DNA of 64,000 bases from contig ADNK01001587.1 in the NCBI GenBank assembly GCA_000320545.1, positions 54,925-118,924 of the forward strand, read 5' to 3'. Below are positions 25,136-36,779 of the stretch, in pieces (the stretch's first letter is position 1; each line of letters opens with the position of its first letter). The notes beneath the pieces were generated by a model. That model saw nothing but the letters and a program-made list of their open reading frames with translations. It was not told the origin of the DNA and did not search any database. Both the position numbers and the translations under genes were made by a program. This stretch comes from Bigelowiella natans CCMP2755 (taxonomy: Eukaryota > Cercozoa > Chlorarachniophyceae).

Positions 25136-27167
25136 GTGAATCAGAAGTAGTAAGTATTAGTGTGATGAAAATCGAACATCAGAGACGAACAAGAGAAGAA
25201 GAGGAGGAGGAGGAGGAAGAGGAGGAGGATCCGATATAGGAAATCCAACAAATTGACGAAGAAATCGATGAAAAAGAAACTGCTTTTTTCGTCTTCGTTT
25301 TTGCTCCAGCGGTGTCTCATCCATTTACATAATAATTTTGGTGTGATTTAGGTGAGATATAACATGCAAGAGGTGTATATTATCTCACGAAATACTGCTA
25401 TTATTATTGGCACCTTTTGACGTCTGTCGCAACTGTATCCGTCGCTGTTGCTGTTAATGCAAGCAATGGAACCTATGGTTTTCGTGATGGTAGTACTGTT
25501 AATGCGAGTAATGGAACCTGTGGTCGTGGTGGTAGTACGTACTACACCCTACGTTCTATGGCTATGGATGTTGTCCAAATCAATAGGATGATACTATTTG
25601 TATCTCATTGTTCATTTTCTACAAGGGACAAATGATGATGTTAATGAGTGTGAAGGGGGGAGAGATAAGATGCAACACAATTTACTTTCTAAAGCAGCAC
25701 CATATAAATACTACTAATAACAATAAATCCAACTGTAGTATGAAATTACTACTAGCACCTGAGGCATTTGTTGTCGTAGTATACCAAGCTTCTTGTAGTC
25801 AGGTCTGAAATCCTTCAATGGATTGCGACGACAACGACGACGACAACGCAGAGAATGATCGAACGAATGAAAGGAAAGAAATTGAAGAAAAGGTAGGAAG
25901 AACAACAGGAGGAGAAAGAGAGAATTGATAGCTTAGTGATACAATGAAGCTAGTAGTGCAGTAGTAATAGTAGTAGTAGTAGTAGTTGTTGTAGTAGTAT
26001 ATGTATATTGTTAGTACATGTCCCCATTGAGAGCAGCAATGAGCTTCATCGACGACAAACCGATCCACCTTCCCATTATGATATGCCTACAAAGAATATA
26101 TTGTCATAAAATAACAACAACATACCAAAAGTAATCCAACAAATAAAGATCGTGAGAAGAACAAAAAAGCATGTAGATCAACATCAGGTGGCATGATGGA
26201 TGTAGACAAAGAACACAAGCAATAAGTACAAGAAGATGGAAGCTTCTATCTTTAGTTATAAGCAGCTTTAACAGCTTTAGCATCATGAATATGATTGTGA
26301 TTATAACTACAATACCTACTACTACTACCTTCTCGAGGTATGACATCACTCGCTTTGACTTGATCAGTAGCTCCGGTGTCACGTACTAGAAGATGATGCC
26401 AAGTGCAAAAGAAAGGAGTAGGAGGAGGCCAGCAGCAGCAGCAATAATTCAAATTATTGAGGAGGATGTACGAGGAGAGGAAGGGGAGGAAGAAGAAAGA
26501 GAAGAGGGGTGAAATAGTTGTCATTGGTATTATACTTCCTACATTAACAATGCAACAACGGAAGAGCATCATCATCAAATTCTCTACTACTGACTTGACT
26601 ATAATGTCATCGTGGTAGTAGTAGAAGTAGTAGTAGTAGTAGTAGCAGTATCCCCTTTAAGCAGCAGCAGCAGCACGAAGTAGTACAATCATCAACAAGT
26701 ACGTTATCATCGTCGTCATCATCATAATCATCATCATTATCCCCAAATCACAGACATAGTCAAAAGGTATATAACCAAAAGTTTTAGATGATCTGCTGCC
26801 CCCCCCCCATCCTTGAGCAAGGCCATTATATTTTTCTTCTCTTGCTTAGAAATCGAAGAATTTAGTTGTTTTGCAGGAATGCCTGAAATCACAAAGAATA
26901 AGAAGCTGCTAGTTTTGCGCGTGTGACGTGGTGTATTTGTGTATTTGCGCGCGCGCGCGTGTGTGTGTGTGTGTGTGTGTATTTGTGTAGCAGTCGCAGT
27001 GAGAACGTGATATTGCTAAAGTAGTAGTCGTACAGAAGATGATGGGATGATGATGGATTAAAATCGACGGACTTAAAAAAAAGTACTATTAACCGAGATC
27101 ATCTAGCTGTTGTACTTGATCTTGAATCAGCGACAAAAGTGGTGAAATCTGTGAGTAGTATTAGTAT

Positions 27168-27207
<40 letters not shown>

Positions 27208-27493
27208 CGTAGTAATGCTAATTGCTGCATGATTGTCGTCGTCGTCGTCATTAAATGATGCCGAGAGACAGACCTACTACCTAGAGCAGCTACAACTATG
27301 GTTATTATTCTTTGACTCAGTTAGACAGTAGGTAGTCACCACATTTTGTATGATCTTATATCATATTTATGGCCAACGCATTTGTTAAATCTCTTTTTTA
27401 AAAAAACGACATTGTTTAAAAAAAAACAAGAAATAAAAAGTATGAGGCTTTCCCGTAAGTTTTGCTTATTTTTTTTTCATATGCAAATAACAT

Positions 27494-27528
<35 letters not shown>

Positions 27529-28173
27529 TATGAGGCTTCTTCAAGATACTGCATGGTTGAATCAACAAGATATCCTCTTCATAGGTGAGATATAATTCGA
27601 GGGTGGTTCATTCGGTCCTCCTCACTAAGTCGAATAAATATAATATTTCCTCCTCCTAACTAAATAACTACGACTACAAATACTACTACTACTACAACTA
27701 CTACCACTACGCTAAATCCATCCCCCAGCAACGATGCAAGCTGATAAATTAACGATTTCCCACCACCTGTAGATCAGTGAAGAAGCAAAAGAAAGAGGAA
27801 GAGAAGATGGTGAGATATCACATCGAAGAAGCCATATTGAATCGAGATCAACAGTGACGATGGTTTATGTTTGAATATAGTGAAAAGCAGCCCTGGATTC
27901 AAGCACGGAATATTACTCAGCCAACAGTCTAGTTTGGTAGCTGCTTGCTTCTCTGATACTGATTCTACAAAAACCTTGATAATCATCATCATCATCTTCT
28001 TCTTCATCCCAGACAATATATTTGTCGTCTTCAGAAGATAGCTAATTTTATTACATTTACTCATGCTACCTTGCTACTACCTACTACTGCTACTACTACA
28101 CCATTTACACAGACAGATGCACGAAGAGCCTTATCTATTGATTCTTGTTTGTGCATATGTGGTAAGATATAAC

Positions 28174-28222
<49 letters not shown>

Positions 28223-29561
28223 GGTATCATCATTTATTCGTTTTATGATCATCCTATTGATGGGTTGAAGAAGGCTAGTACGACTGACCAGTAGGCATAA
28301 CGACAAAACAATCCTGTTTTGCAAGTGTGCTATTGATGGCCTCTCTCTGGAAAGGTCTAAACGTCTCTATTGAGAACACGCTATAGGACAGCATGTAGGC
28401 ACGGGGACAAAAGAAGTATATTAGACAAGAAATATTGTATGCTTTACAAGTATATTTCAGTGATAAGAGAAATAAAAAACAGATATATGGCATCATTTTG
28501 ATTGGTACGTTCTACCTACAAAATTCGAAGGATTGTTATCTATCTACCGGATTGTGCAAAAATGGTGGTGGTGGTAGTAGTAGTAGTAGAAGTAGAAGTA
28601 AAAGTATACCCTTCAAGCACACGATCGACTTCAGCATCCCACTCAAATGTACCTTTGAATCAAGCACCATTAATAACAGTAAAAGATTATGATCACGACG
28701 ATAATGATGGCGATGATGATAATGATGATGATGGTAATGTGATCAATGAGATGTTGTAGTGTATGACGTAAAATGCTATTAATTTGGGAAGCAGCAAGAA
28801 GACGTATAGCAAGAAGGTGTATAGCAAGAAGACGTTTACCTGAATAAAGTATTGTATCTAAAGCGTATTATATCTATGGCCCATACAGAACTGTTTTCTA
28901 CCGAGCAGACCCCCCTGTTTTTCCTCCCTTTCTGAGAAAGAACTACCTTTTGGATCAAACATCACGCTGCTACTATGTCCCATGATATTTTCTACTTTGC
29001 AACAAATACAACGGTCATGATACAACCATAAAATAATGCTATCGTGGTAGACGGTGACCACGCTGACGACGACGCAAGCATGGCGACGATGACGATGGAA
29101 GCTATAGATCGGCAATAAAGATAACTACGACTTGTTTCGTTTTCCAGGTTCTTTCGACTGCGTCGCCGACCAAGTTCTTCCTGACAAACGCTTAAATAGC
29201 CCTGCCGTTCAGAAATTTTCCTATGTGGAATGCATGGGAGGATAACATTTTAACGCTGATTATTCTTTCAAGAGATGTTTATTACCTTTGTATTGATTCA
29301 AGATCCTCATACAACCCAGAGAGATCTTGCTTTACATTTTGAACTTCCAATTCCAGCTCTTCTAGGCTAGATGCAAAGTCGAATAAGCAATCAGGCGATG
29401 ATTCTCCTCGTGCTTCGCCCAAACGATTCAAATCTCCTTTTTCATCCTAGTTAATTAGATACAGAACCACATCAGGTCAATATCCAGTTCTGAGATGTGT
29501 AGGAGGTTAAGTGGTTGGCTACCCCTGAATCTAGAAGGTCAATAACTTCTGGGGGGGGCAT
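19050..29561 (-). CDS. RecQ-family 3'-5' DNA helicase, about 25-30 exons
   Basis: An ATP-driven nuclear helicase that unwinds recombination and repair intermediates (family knowledge). Exons on the minus strand: 29561-29523 (ATG), 29446-29286, 29220-29129, 28652-28610, 28380-28289, 27766-27705, 27148-27094, 26882-26776, 26385-26329, 26086-26018, 25812-25759, 25472-25414, 25031-24963, 24744-24684, 24380-24324, 24116-24073, 23845-23801, 23414-23348, 22956-22918, 22683-22647, 22373-22291, 22089-22001, 21768-21713, 21317-21148, 21031-20971 and 19923-19050. Phases agree except at the join after 21713; the stretch 20970-19924 is unresolved. Motifs in order: FRPFQREAIN (motif 0), GGGKSL (I), SPLLSLIQDQ (Ia), [20 protein letters not shown] (II), LTATAT (III), CGIIYCYS (IV), ICATIAFGMGINK (V), YYQESGRAGRDG (VI), then the zinc-binding YFGEV..C..MCDNC and a partial winged-helix part (AIQLVDLW). 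The N-terminus is a short coiled-coil region. The last exon encodes a charged tail with polyQ and polyD runs. Confidence 0.9.
19320..19365. repeat. (ATC)n coding for polyaspartate
   Basis: On the minus strand this run encodes about 12 aspartates in the RecQ tail. A (TTG)n run near 19670-19690 encodes the polyglutamine stretch. Confidence 0.9.
20808..20840. repeat. (ACT)n microsatellite
   Basis: About nine TAC/ACT units in an unresolved part of the RecQ gene. A 17-base C run lies near 20267-20283. Confidence 0.9.
21770..21840. repeat. Two (TA)n blocks beside a RecQ exon
   Basis: TA runs at about 21773-21800 and 21803-21832, directly upstream (minus strand) of the acceptor of the zinc-binding exon. 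Confidence 0.95.
22924..23005 (-). repeat. 41-bp tandem duplication carrying RecQ exon sequence
   Basis: The units 22924-22964 and 22965-23005 differ at about four bases. Each carries a TTGTTAG acceptor and the coding sequence for a motif-V-adjacent segment: NVRFVVHQTI in the lower copy, VVRFIVHQTI in the upper. Only the lower copy is followed by an AAG|GTAATA donor, so it is the likely working exon. Confidence 0.9.
23670..23740 (-). repeat. Intronic partial copy of another RecQ exon
   Basis: Minus-strand sequence starting GACACTCAACCTACCA, then a G-rich run and CAAAAAATGAA plus AAG repeats, closely matches the start of the exon at about 21277-21200. It lies in the intron between exons 23845-23801 and 23414-23348, whose phases join correctly without it. 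Confidence 0.75.
24120..24177. repeat. (CA)n microsatellite in a RecQ intron
   Basis: A CA run with a few CAAA interruptions at its left end. Confidence 0.95.
25096..25131. repeat. (TA)n in a RecQ intron
   Basis: A TA run in the intron upstream (minus strand) of exon 25031-24963. Confidence 0.95.
25453..25538 (-). repeat. Tandem duplication at the 5' boundary of RecQ exon 25472-25414
   Basis: 25453-25496 and 25498-25538 are imperfect copies, both starting GTTAATGC on the plus strand. Each has an AG|GTTCCATT acceptor on the minus strand, so a second potential exon start lies about 45 bases upstream of the one used in the model. Confidence 0.85.
26946..26982. repeat. (CG)n(GT)n tract
   Basis: A short alternating GC run passing into (GT)n: alternating purine-pyrimidine sequence in a RecQ intron. 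Confidence 0.9.
27160..27210. repeat. (AGT)n microsatellite
   Basis: About 15 AGT units next to the acceptor of exon 27148-27094. A further AGT run lies at about 27495-27530. Confidence 0.95.
28174..28222. repeat. (CT)n microsatellite in a RecQ intron
   Basis: A CT run between exons 28380-28289 and 27766-27705. Confidence 0.95.
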
Positions 29562-29875
29562 CGGTTGGTTCTAGGAGAGAATTCTGCCTAGTAACATTCT
29601 CGTCGAGTAGTATTCATTCTCGAGTGGTATTATTTATTATTCTCGAGTGGTATTATTACCTCAGGTACTACTACTATTTAAATGTTACAAAAAATTATTG
29701 ATAATATTCCAATGATGTAGGTTATTTTGACAACACCAAGATTGCATTTTGTATTCATATTCTAAAAGCATTCTTATTACTTATATATATGATTCGTAAT
29801 ATTAGTAGTTTCTAGGATAAATAATTGACCAAATTACTTCAGATCGCAGATTCGCTTTCGGTAACCACGTGCAGG
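29562..29875. promoter_or_regulatory. Divergent upstream region between RecQ and the orphan gene
   Basis: 314 bp lie between the proposed start codons (29559-29561 minus, 29876 plus). AT-rich, with a repeated TTCTCGAG(T)GGTATTATT (about 29618-29660). A bidirectional promoter is inferred only from the layout. Confidence 0.35.
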
Positions 29876-30648
29876 ATGCCGGTGTCGGTGGCTAGCCTTT
29901 ACAGGTAGATAGAGGAGGGGGACATTATAAAATAACATTACAATCCTACATACTAGGAGTTATCAACTACAACAAATCAATGAACACGGCAGGCATGTAC
30001 TCCGCTCCATACGACTTATTCCAGCGACGTCTGAGCGTGAGCTGTACCTACAGGAGGTCGGTAGAGATAATTCGTGCTGCTAGCAGTAAGAAGAAATAGC
30101 AGCATCAGCAGTAGTATTGGCAAAAAGAATGCTAGTGGTTTTTGTTATTATTGTTGTGGTGTTGCTTGTGGCCATGTAGATGCAATAGACCAACCGTGAA
30201 GTTTGATGACAATAACAGTGCTGTTGCCTCCCACACTTCTTTCCCGAAGACAAAAGTGGAATTAAAGAGTCTCACCATGAAACTCATCATTTCCTTTGTG
30301 TCATCGTTTCAGGCACGGAGTTCATTTAAAAAGAACATGAACCTGAAAGATCGGTGAGTAATACAATAATAATCTCAAAAGAAAGTTATTTCATTTATGT
30401 CCTACCGACTACATCGAATTAGGAAAGACATTGATACTGCCATAGGCACTATTATATCGAAACTGTCCTTTCTTCACATCAAACATCCAAAGACAAAAGA
30501 AGCTTGTCCTAAAGATTTACCAGAGGTCAAAATGGTTAACGATATTCATCCCTTCTCACATAGAAACTCAGTCATGAAACATGACATGCTACTACCAACA
30601 CATTCGTATATTCTTCAAATTTATAAAAATACGCTACAAAGGGGTTAG
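29876..30648 (+). CDS. Small orphan gene, three exons, unknown function
   Basis: Exons 29876-29904 (ATG), 30189-30353 and 30423-30648 (TAG) join with consistent phase to 139 residues. The start MPVSVASLYRPTVKFDDN is followed by a Lys/Ser-rich stretch and a C-terminus with several His and Lys (..NDIHPFSHRNSVMKHDM..). There is no signal peptide, transmembrane helix or motif I recognise. The frame stays open for about 60 codons after the TAG (to about 30830), so either the stop is read differently, an exon junction is misplaced, or the extension is chance. It is divergent from RecQ. Confidence 0.45.
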
Positions 30649-31067
30649 AACTTGCCGCAGCTCGATCAGTTGTTGACGGAGTGTCCAAGACATATTATCA
30701 CAATGGAAGGGTACTGTAGACCTAAAATTGAACATACCACTGCACTTGAGATTAGGACATTATTAAATTGTAGCGCATTTCGGGGGGTCCAGAGAATCAC
30801 ACTAAGGCGAGAAACTACGCTGGAACCCTAGACCCGGATGATATCAAGGTGGTATTCACAGTTGAGATGATTATTGATCCACATGTGCACATTTCAGAAC
30901 AAAGTGTGTTTCACAGAGACATCATCAACTAGTGGAAAGGCAACATTTTGGGGGACCTTTCTGGAAAAACAAAAGATGAAAAGAGGTAGAGTCTGAATTT
31001 CCATGAACGGAAGATGCCAGGAGAGAGACAAAACATTCGAGCTACTCACACATCGACCGACAGCAAA

Positions 31068-31083
31068 TGATAAACATGCAATA

Positions 31084-31123
<40 letters not shown>

Positions 31124-31143
31124 CCATATTGCTGTGTCTATCA
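31068..31143. repeat. Palindromic element P3 with (TA)n loop
   Basis: The left arm TGATAAACATGCAATATG (31068-31085) and right arm CATATTGCTGTGTCTATCA (31125-31143) are reverse complements with few mismatches, and the loop is a (TA)n run. Same orientation as P1. Confidence 0.75.
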
Positions 31144-31491
31144 TGCAACGACTCACACAGCAACCGCCACTTGCTGAAATTGCTGAAATTAATGCCTCCA
31201 CGAAGGAAATTGCGACCTTGTGATGATGCGATGCACACAGATCTCATGCATTTTGCCAGCTCGTCAATTGCCCGCAAGTCTATACCAGTACGTGAGACAG
31301 CAATTGGAGCATGCATCTTCATGACCATGGGGACCACATGGTCCACACAAGTCCACACTAGCACATCTAGACATGAGTGTGCACGCGCAAAACACATGCA
31401 CACATCAGTTTTTTGTCACGTGCAAAAAAAGGCACGCGCACGTGCACTTGCTGCGCTTTGCTAGTTCGTGCCACACGTGAGGTTGGAGGCA

Positions 31492-31559
31492 CACGTGGTG
31501 TGTGATGTGTAAGTAATAATAATAAACAGTTATAATTACTTACACATCACACACACGTG
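31492..31559. repeat. Perfect 20-bp inverted repeat flanked by CACGTG
   Basis: GTGTGTGATGTGTAAGTAAT (31498-31517) and its exact reverse complement (31535-31554) flank a 17-base AT-rich loop. A CACGTG lies at each outer end. Transcribed, it would form a stable hairpin. Confidence 0.85.
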
Positions 31560-33650
31560 AAGTGGTCGATGCACACGTGCACACGTCACAGACAATGCAC
31601 GTGCCAGCGTGCAGGACTGTGAAGTACACGTGCGCAACTTCACGGTGCCTCTTATTCATCCGTCGCGAGAGCCGCTCAAAACGAACAACTTTGAATTGAC
31701 TAGTTGTAGCTCATTGGTGCTGCGATGCGTGTGCAATGTGAGGCAAGCGATCTCAATGATTGAACCACTTGTAAGTGGCGCACACGAAGAACGTGTTCTC
31801 ATTGCACCTTGCCAACTAGCCAGCTTGCACTGGTTTCGTGCTGTCGTGGAATTGGTCTATAGTGGTGCGTGCTGCACTGAACTCTAGCACTGCTGGTTGC
31901 TTGACAAACTCGGGAAACTCAGCTCAAAGCGCAAGTGCAAGTGATGCTGACGACCGTGCTGGATGAATGCATGCTCTGATGCCATGGGGACCACACAGTC
32001 CATGTTGGCTAGCTGGCTGTGTGAGTGGCTAGCTCCAGCTAGAGCTGTCCTGTGAAAGTGGTCTCTGGACACTCGCTCGTGAGTGACAAACTACGAGATG
32101 CTGGAAGGTGGCCAGTGTGACTGCAACAAACTTGACATGCGTTTCAAAGAGCCATGCCAATTTGCCATGCACTGAGCGCTGAATCAAACTTTCTAGCTTT
32201 CCATTTTGCACGGTGTTTCCGCCGCCGTTCACGCACGACTCTGCGACTGCCATGCAATGGACGAGCGAAGTGCGAAAGAAGCACCAAGCATCATCATCCT
32301 TGACTTTTTGCTCGTGAGAACGTTGGGTTCCATGTCCACGTTTTCACGTTGCTCCGCCAGCAGATGAGCAACACGTCCAGACGTCTAGACGTCCAGGCGT
32401 GCGAAGCGTCTCGAAGTCAACTGGTCAACTCGATGAACTTCCAACCGTGCACTGTGCAACCTGTCGTTCAAACTTGTCGCCACAATCGCTGGCGATTTTC
32501 TGGCTGGCGCATCACTTGAGTGATCGAAAGCTTGGCACCTCAACCAACAAAGAAACCAGCTGAAGTCTCAGATTTTGGATGAAATCGACGTTTGGCCTGC
32601 GAGTGCGGGCAACGCCTACCAGCCAGCTAGGCCAGCAAACAAGACGGGTGACTGGGTCGTCAGCCTGGTTGTGGTGGGAGCCAGGGAGGCTGTTCCAACT
32701 CTTGGTCCAAGGCGGGTGATGGTGTTGTCCTGCTCCCACAATCGTCCACACATGAACATTGCTTCCAGAGCATGCTAGCATGGAATTAATGAAGCGGGGA
32801 ATCGTGAACTTGAACGCCAACTTGTCAATGCTCGCTAGCTCGCTCCCAAGTCGGCGCCTCGCCTCCAATTGCTCAAGCTAGTGCCCTTGTGCAGGTTCAA
32901 GAAGCATCTCAGAAAGTGTGGCGAGCATTTTGAACATGAGACAAACATTCTCACATGTCGCAGTGTAGAATCCAATTCCCCTAGCCTTGACAGAGCGAAT
33001 GTTAAATGTGCGAGTGCTTTCTTGGGTTCATGTGTCAAATAAGATCTTGGGAAAATATTTTAATAATGTCCTGGATCTAAAATATTTTTCAAGGCAAATG
33101 TGATGTCGCAGGGGTGTAATCTCATTACATATGCTATCTCGAGATATATTGGGTGCAATCCAAATCTCAACTTGGCGTAGGCCCCCACAAGGTAGTTCCG
33201 ATAGGCATGCGGACATGTTTTAGAGATGTAGGTGTATGATAGGCTCATGATTGTGGCAAATAATGAACTGTATCGAGAGGGAAGCAAAATTAATTACAAC
33301 ATGTGCATCTGGGATACAATTAGCATCAAGCTATTGAGACATTTTCACAAGATCGTCCGCAGTCGTCTTTGGAGGACACTTGAAAGGTGTTATCCTAGCT
33401 GTAACTCTCCTTCAATACAATTATTCACGAAAGATGTATTTTGAGCTAGCTCCTTCCATTTCTGCCTTCTCCTCTTCTCCGAAGCCCCCCCATTTTCTTC
33501 TCACATACCATTCTCATTGCTCGACAGGCACTAGGAGGACCACCCTAATCATTTTGGTATTCCGACCTTGCCCCTCTTAATTCTTGCTTCTTCTCTTCGT
33601 TCTTTGATTTGTTTCCTGTTCCTAGTCTTATTCATCTTGTTGTCAGGTCG

Positions 33651-34176
33651 ATGGCTTCGGTGTTTCAGAACCAACAAAATGCTTTCGTTGGTGGCTCAAA
33701 CTATGAAGTAGAAGCAAAGGGAGATAGCAAAGAAGCTACGTCTGTCCAATCGCCTCTAATTGCTGTAGATCAACAGCAGGTGTGTGATTCTGGGGAATAT
33801 AGCTGATTCAATTTTGTGTGTTGAATCCGAACAATGAGTGGATGCTGTAAATCTAACCTATGCAGCTTTTCTCTGAAGATGTCGAAGCATATGCTACCGA
33901 GGTAGTAGTAAACAATGGATCGACTCCTTAAATGTGTGAACCAATTACTACACAGGCTCATACGCATATGAAGGTACTAATTCCACGTTTGCAACTTCAG
34001 ACATTGAAATGTGGAGAAATGGAAAAAGGAGCTTCTGATAAGGTCGGATTTCCCAAGAATCCATACTTTTTTGTACACTAAATATGGTATGCATGCATTG
34101 AGTGCATTGAGACGATTTCTGTAATAAACTATTACTCCTTCCTCCTCTCCCCCTACCCCCCACCCCCCCCTCCCCT

Positions 34177-34221
<45 letters not shown>

Positions 34222-34687
34222 ACATCCCACTGATACCATGATCTTGTCACCGATACGATCTTGTCACCGATACTGCACTACTTTTCACTAAACTACTTAC
34301 TTGTTACTGAGCCTAATTTTTTCTTAATGCAGCTCTCATCATTTGTGTCATTTAATTCTGACCGTTGTTTCTTCATAAAGCTCTCTTTTACGTCATTCAA
34401 TCCTGAACTTACGTCAAGGTATATCCAACTAATCGCGGGCACTTAATAGAATTAGTCGAATCAATTCTAATCAGGAAAACGATTTGAAATTAAAAAATGG
34501 ATTGATTTATGAGATTAGCTTTCATAAAATATTGTTAAATGCCAATCAGATTGATAGACGTTGATTCGAAGATCCTGAAGCAGTTTCGCTTCGATTCTGA
34601 GGTACACGAACATTATGTCGTAGGGATTGAGCGAGCTGTTAACACTAGCACCATTGAATCATCGTCGTCGTCATTGTCGTCGTCGGT

Positions 34688-34733
<46 letters not shown>

Positions 34734-36270
34734 CATATCCTATCCAAATCGTGTAATAAGAGTATTTCTATGAACGTGTTCATGAACCTTTCTTAAGGTG
34801 AAACAGTCTATATCTAAGGAACTCGATCTCCTCCAGCCGTCGGTAGTTTTATTACTAGTTCTCATACTCATATTATGAATACCAGGTAGAGTAGGTAGTG
34901 CTATAGAAAACAAAGACAAAAACATTATGGCCAGGCCACCTTATTATACGTTATTTTCTGATAATACTTAGTCGAAGCTGGATGCGCTGCTGCAGTACTC
35001 CAGTAAGATTTTAGAGCAGTCCAAGGAAGCTTACAATAAAGAAACGGAGCAGGTGCAAAGATCCTAATATGGATATATTTACTAATATCTTAACTACATC
35101 CTAATATGGATGAGTGGAATGGGTAATGGTAGTAGTAGTAGGGTTGCTGCTGATTCTGATTCTATCTCCTTGTCATGCATGCAGAAATGGCCATATAATA
35201 ATAACTTCTACCGAAAATCAACACATAAAACTAATATTGACAAATTATAAAGTAAGTAAAATAGATATAATCGCTTATTTCCAGCACCATCTCATCTACA
35301 ACTCATGCTCGTCATAAACCAGAACGTTGAGAATAGCAAGAAGGTGGAGAAATCTATTCGACTACAAAATGAATCCAAGACAAAACCGATTTCTAACAAC
35401 TCCAAGTTGGGATTAAAGTGTCTTGTAGATGTCACTCTTACTATGAAAAAGGCGCTAACTATAGAAAGAGGAAGCAGAGATGGCAAGCAAGACATCCCGC
35501 TTATGTTGTATGAGTGTATTTCATCAACGCTGAATGAGCTACCACCTCTTTCTTTACAGGTACTAGTAATAGTAATAGTAGTAGTAGCATATCGGTATTA
35601 GAGAACTTGAAGCGAGGTTGGGTTGATGTGATGAGGTGCATATGGTTATCGTGGTAGTAGCGATGATTATAACAACTCTTCCTCGTTGCCCCCACTCTTC
35701 CCTTTCCTTTATTTCAAGCCTGGAACAATAGAAGGCCTGGAGACAGAAATTCGGCCTGTGATCAAAATGTTGCACTCCACGATCCTTTCTCCAAAAACGT
35801 CACAGAAGGAACGTGCCAAAGCGCTCGAAATCTGCCTCGGATTTGGTCCATATACATCGATTATAAAATCATAAATTCAGTCAGCATTAGTGGTGTCATC
35901 ATCATCCTCATCATCATCATCATCATCATCATCGTCATCATCATCATTATAGTAAACTCCTCATTCTCGTATCAAATTTTGTTTGCTGTCATTATTACAT
36001 TACACAAATTCAGGGTTGGCTCAAGGATCTTTGGAGCAATTATTGGGAGTTGTTACATCTGCACTACTCCATACTGCGACGTCTGGCACACCGTTATTAT
36101 TCCCAAATCACAGCAAATTGATCCAAAACCTCGAATCGCACAAAAATGATTTCGGGAACAGAAAAATCCTTCCTCGAGGTAGAAAACCCGAAGACTTAGA
36201 AAAGGAATTTGAGGAAGATCCAATATTCGATTACGACAAGGAAGGTGGTACCAACAGTAATGATGGGACA

Positions 36271-36357
<87 letters not shown>

Positions 36358-36747
36358 CGGGAGAAGGGGGGGGGGGAGCTCAGCAATAAAATATTAATAT
36401 AAGATCCTTGTGGAAATACAGCAAAAGGAGCTTTTTAATGATTGGCTACACTATCTTATGTTACTGTTTCCTTGTTCCGTGAACATTTTGTCTTCCCCGC
36501 ATTTAATGAACTGAACTACTATATGATACTACCACTACATCAACAGCTAGGAAAACTGGTTCCAACTCTGCTTTAAGCGCCGGTGCAAAAGCATTAGCTG
36601 CACTCGCAAACTTATCGTCTACTGCTGTAGAGATAAATAAAGGGGGGGGTGCACGGCGGAAGGGTGGTGGTAGAGGTGGAACTCCTGTGGAAAGTAACCT
36701 TCTCTTTGAACTCGATGGGTCATGTGAAATGACAGAAACTGAGTGGT

Positions 36748-36779
<32 letters not shown>

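Larger units (their letters stand above)
30649..33650. other. Spacer with TGCA-rich block D
   Basis: After about 380 bases of open but unassigned sequence, block D runs from about 31020 to 33010: many GTGCAC, CACGTG, CATGCA and CTAGC words and no microsatellite other than the (TA)n inside palindrome P3. It holds P3 (31068-31143), a 20-bp perfect hairpin (31498-31554), and two copies of a CCATGGGGACCACA word (about 31325 and 31980). 33010-33650 is ordinary sequence just before the HECT gene. Confidence 0.6.

Noticed and set aside
28858-29115. Exon between the RecQ coiled-coil exon and the FEWDAEVDRVL exon
   Set aside because: The exons 29220-29129 and 28652-28610 join in phase without it.
12188-30648. 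A variant genetic code in which TAA or TAG is sense
   Set aside because: The HECT gene reads about 7,000 codons, and RecQ and the aminotransferase read throughout, without in-frame TAA or TAG. Conserved glutamines use CAA/CAG.
31609-31887. 92-codon open frame in block D, and others such as 32575-32778
   Set aside because: The biased composition of the block removes stop codons in several frames at once, and there is no protein-like motif.
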